Below are positions 63,330 to 64,000 of a stretch of 64,000 nucleotides of DNA, in pieces. Each line of letters begins with the position of its first letter. The stretch's first letter is position 1. Under the pieces are notes generated by a model. The model saw nothing but the letters and a program-made list of their open reading frames with translations, ran no database searches and had not been told where the DNA came from. The translations under genes and the position numbers were made by a program. Source of the stretch: Sedimenticola thiotaurini (lineage in GTDB: Bacteria > Pseudomonadota > Gammaproteobacteria > Chromatiales > Chromatiaceae); NCBI RefSeq assembly GCF_001007875.1, contig NZ_CP011412.1, forward strand, positions 1,364,001-1,428,000, given 5' to 3'.

Positions 63330-64000
63330 ATGGTAATTGAGAAACGATTAGTGTGGACCACTGTTCTTGGCAGCCTGATCGCAATCAGCAGCAGTGCTTA
63401 TGCCCAAGAAACTAGCGAGAAGTGGAATGGCCTCTATGGCGGCTTTGCGATTGGTGGGTTCTATGGTAAAGCCAGCCCGGATACAACCGTCAGCGATGGT
63501 ACTTATTTCAATACCCAAAACATTTCAACGCTCAACAGCACGTTTCAGGAAGAGATTAGTGACAAGGCGCTGAGCGGGTCAGCCTTGTTGGGATATGATG
63601 TGCAAAATGGCAATCTCGTCTACGGCATCGAGGTCGATCTGACCGGTATGAATTACTCGGAAAAGCATAGCCGCAATGTCAACTACGTGCTTCCAGCCGC
63701 AAATTCCTTTAGCGTCAGCACGGAGCTTGAAAGCAATTTTGCTCTCAGCATTCGCCCTAAAATTGGCTACAGCTTCGGCGATACGATGGTTCATCTTGCG
63801 GTTGGTCCGACCCTCAGTCGGTTCAAATACAGGTTTAACTTCTTCGATGATGCCGTCCCGTCCGCAGCCTCGTTCAGTGACAAAAAAACCGAACTTGGCT
63901 ATTCTGCCAACCTCGGGGTTAACCACCAGCTTGGTGATGGCTGGTTATTGCGCGGGGATTATGTCTATACCTACTATCCCGACATTGTTGATGGCAGCAA
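63330..64000 (+). CDS. Outer membrane beta-barrel protein, N-terminal part (cut by window edge)
   Basis: The frame is open to the window end (at least 223 codons). It begins MVIEKRLVWTTVLGSLIAIS, a signal peptide ending SSAYA, after GAAGGA. The mature part alternates polar and hydrophobic residues with WNGLYGGFAIGGFYG near the start and repeated strand patterns (LLGYDVQNGNLVYGIEVDL, NLGVNHQLGDGWLLRGDYVYTYY), as in the OmpA-like/opacity porin family. Base composition is visibly less GC-rich than in most upstream genes. It follows the RAYT repeats. Confidence 0.82.
   Translation, partial: MVIEKRLVWTTVLGSLIAISSSAYAQETSEKWNGLYGGFAIGGFYGKASPDTTVSDGTYFNTQNISTLNSTFQEEISDKALSGSALLGYDVQNGNLVYGIEVDLTGMNYSEKHSRNVNYVLPAANSFSVSTELESNFALSIRPKIGYSFGDTMVHLAVGPTLSRFKYRFNFFDDAVPSAASFSDKKTELGYSANLGVNHQLGDGWLLRGDYVYTYYPDIVDGS

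Overview
The window reads as a contiguous piece of a moderately GC-rich gammaproteobacterial chromosome. Three features suggest a facultatively anaerobic, sulfur-oxidiser-like chemoautotroph: a complete nitrate respiration island (narXL / narK1 narK2 narGHJI), a phosphoribulokinase gene immediately downstream of it, and a second Tat-exported molybdoenzyme with its own sensory system. The taxonomic placement is inference from gene content. I saw no tRNA, rRNA or CRISPR array.

Layout. 1-3.5 kb: leucine biosynthesis (leuC-leuD-leuB on the minus strand) with a divergent LysR regulator and a palindromic operator candidate between them. 3.6-17.3 kb: nitrate respiration, with narL and narX on the minus strand and narK1-narK2-narG-narH-narJ-narI on the plus strand. 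A near-consensus NarL 7-2-7 site lies in the divergent promoter region. narI is followed by a strongly structured spacer, a small ORF and a QueG-like 4Fe-4S protein. 17.4-28.3 kb: phosphoribulokinase, a TetR regulator facing a FabF-like ketosynthase, a GNAT acetyltransferase, a diguanylate cyclase, a DUF302 protein, an unusual HTH/ferredoxin/flavin reductase fusion, and a ThDP-dependent 2-keto acid decarboxylase divergent from an Lrp regulator. 28.5-38.1 kb: a histone-like Lys/Ala-rich protein, then a long minus-strand unit (RpiR regulator, two enoyl-CoA hydratases, NDP-forming acyl-CoA synthetase, TAXI-type TRAP transporter, universal stress protein). This unit looks like uptake and CoA activation of a carboxylic acid.

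38.3-49.1 kb: mixed housekeeping and accessory genes. They include a tandem two-domain HAD protein, a DsbA-like lipoprotein, a double-CDGSH protein, a GlcG/HbpS protein, an aldo-keto reductase, mtgA, an MDR oxidoreductase, ribB under an FMN riboswitch, and a molybdenum-carrier-family protein. 49.2-58.9 kb is the most interesting region. A minus-strand operon encodes a Tat-targeted FeS subunit, an NrfD-like membrane subunit, a Tat-targeted molybdopterin catalytic subunit, a TorD-like chaperone and a Sel1-repeat protein. It lies divergent to a translationally coupled trio: PhnD-like periplasmic binding protein, histidine kinase and sigma-54 activator. The divergent spacer holds a near-perfect sigma-54 promoter for the oxidoreductase operon and three helically phased GTTAC-N6-GTAAC sites. 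The substrate cannot be read from the sequence; tetrathionate, polysulfide, selenate and arsenic oxyanions are candidates. 59-64 kb: small membrane, CZB, EamA and energy-coupling-factor-like genes, an LEA-type lipoprotein, a REP-associated transposase flanked by repeats, and the start of an outer-membrane beta-barrel gene cut by the window edge.
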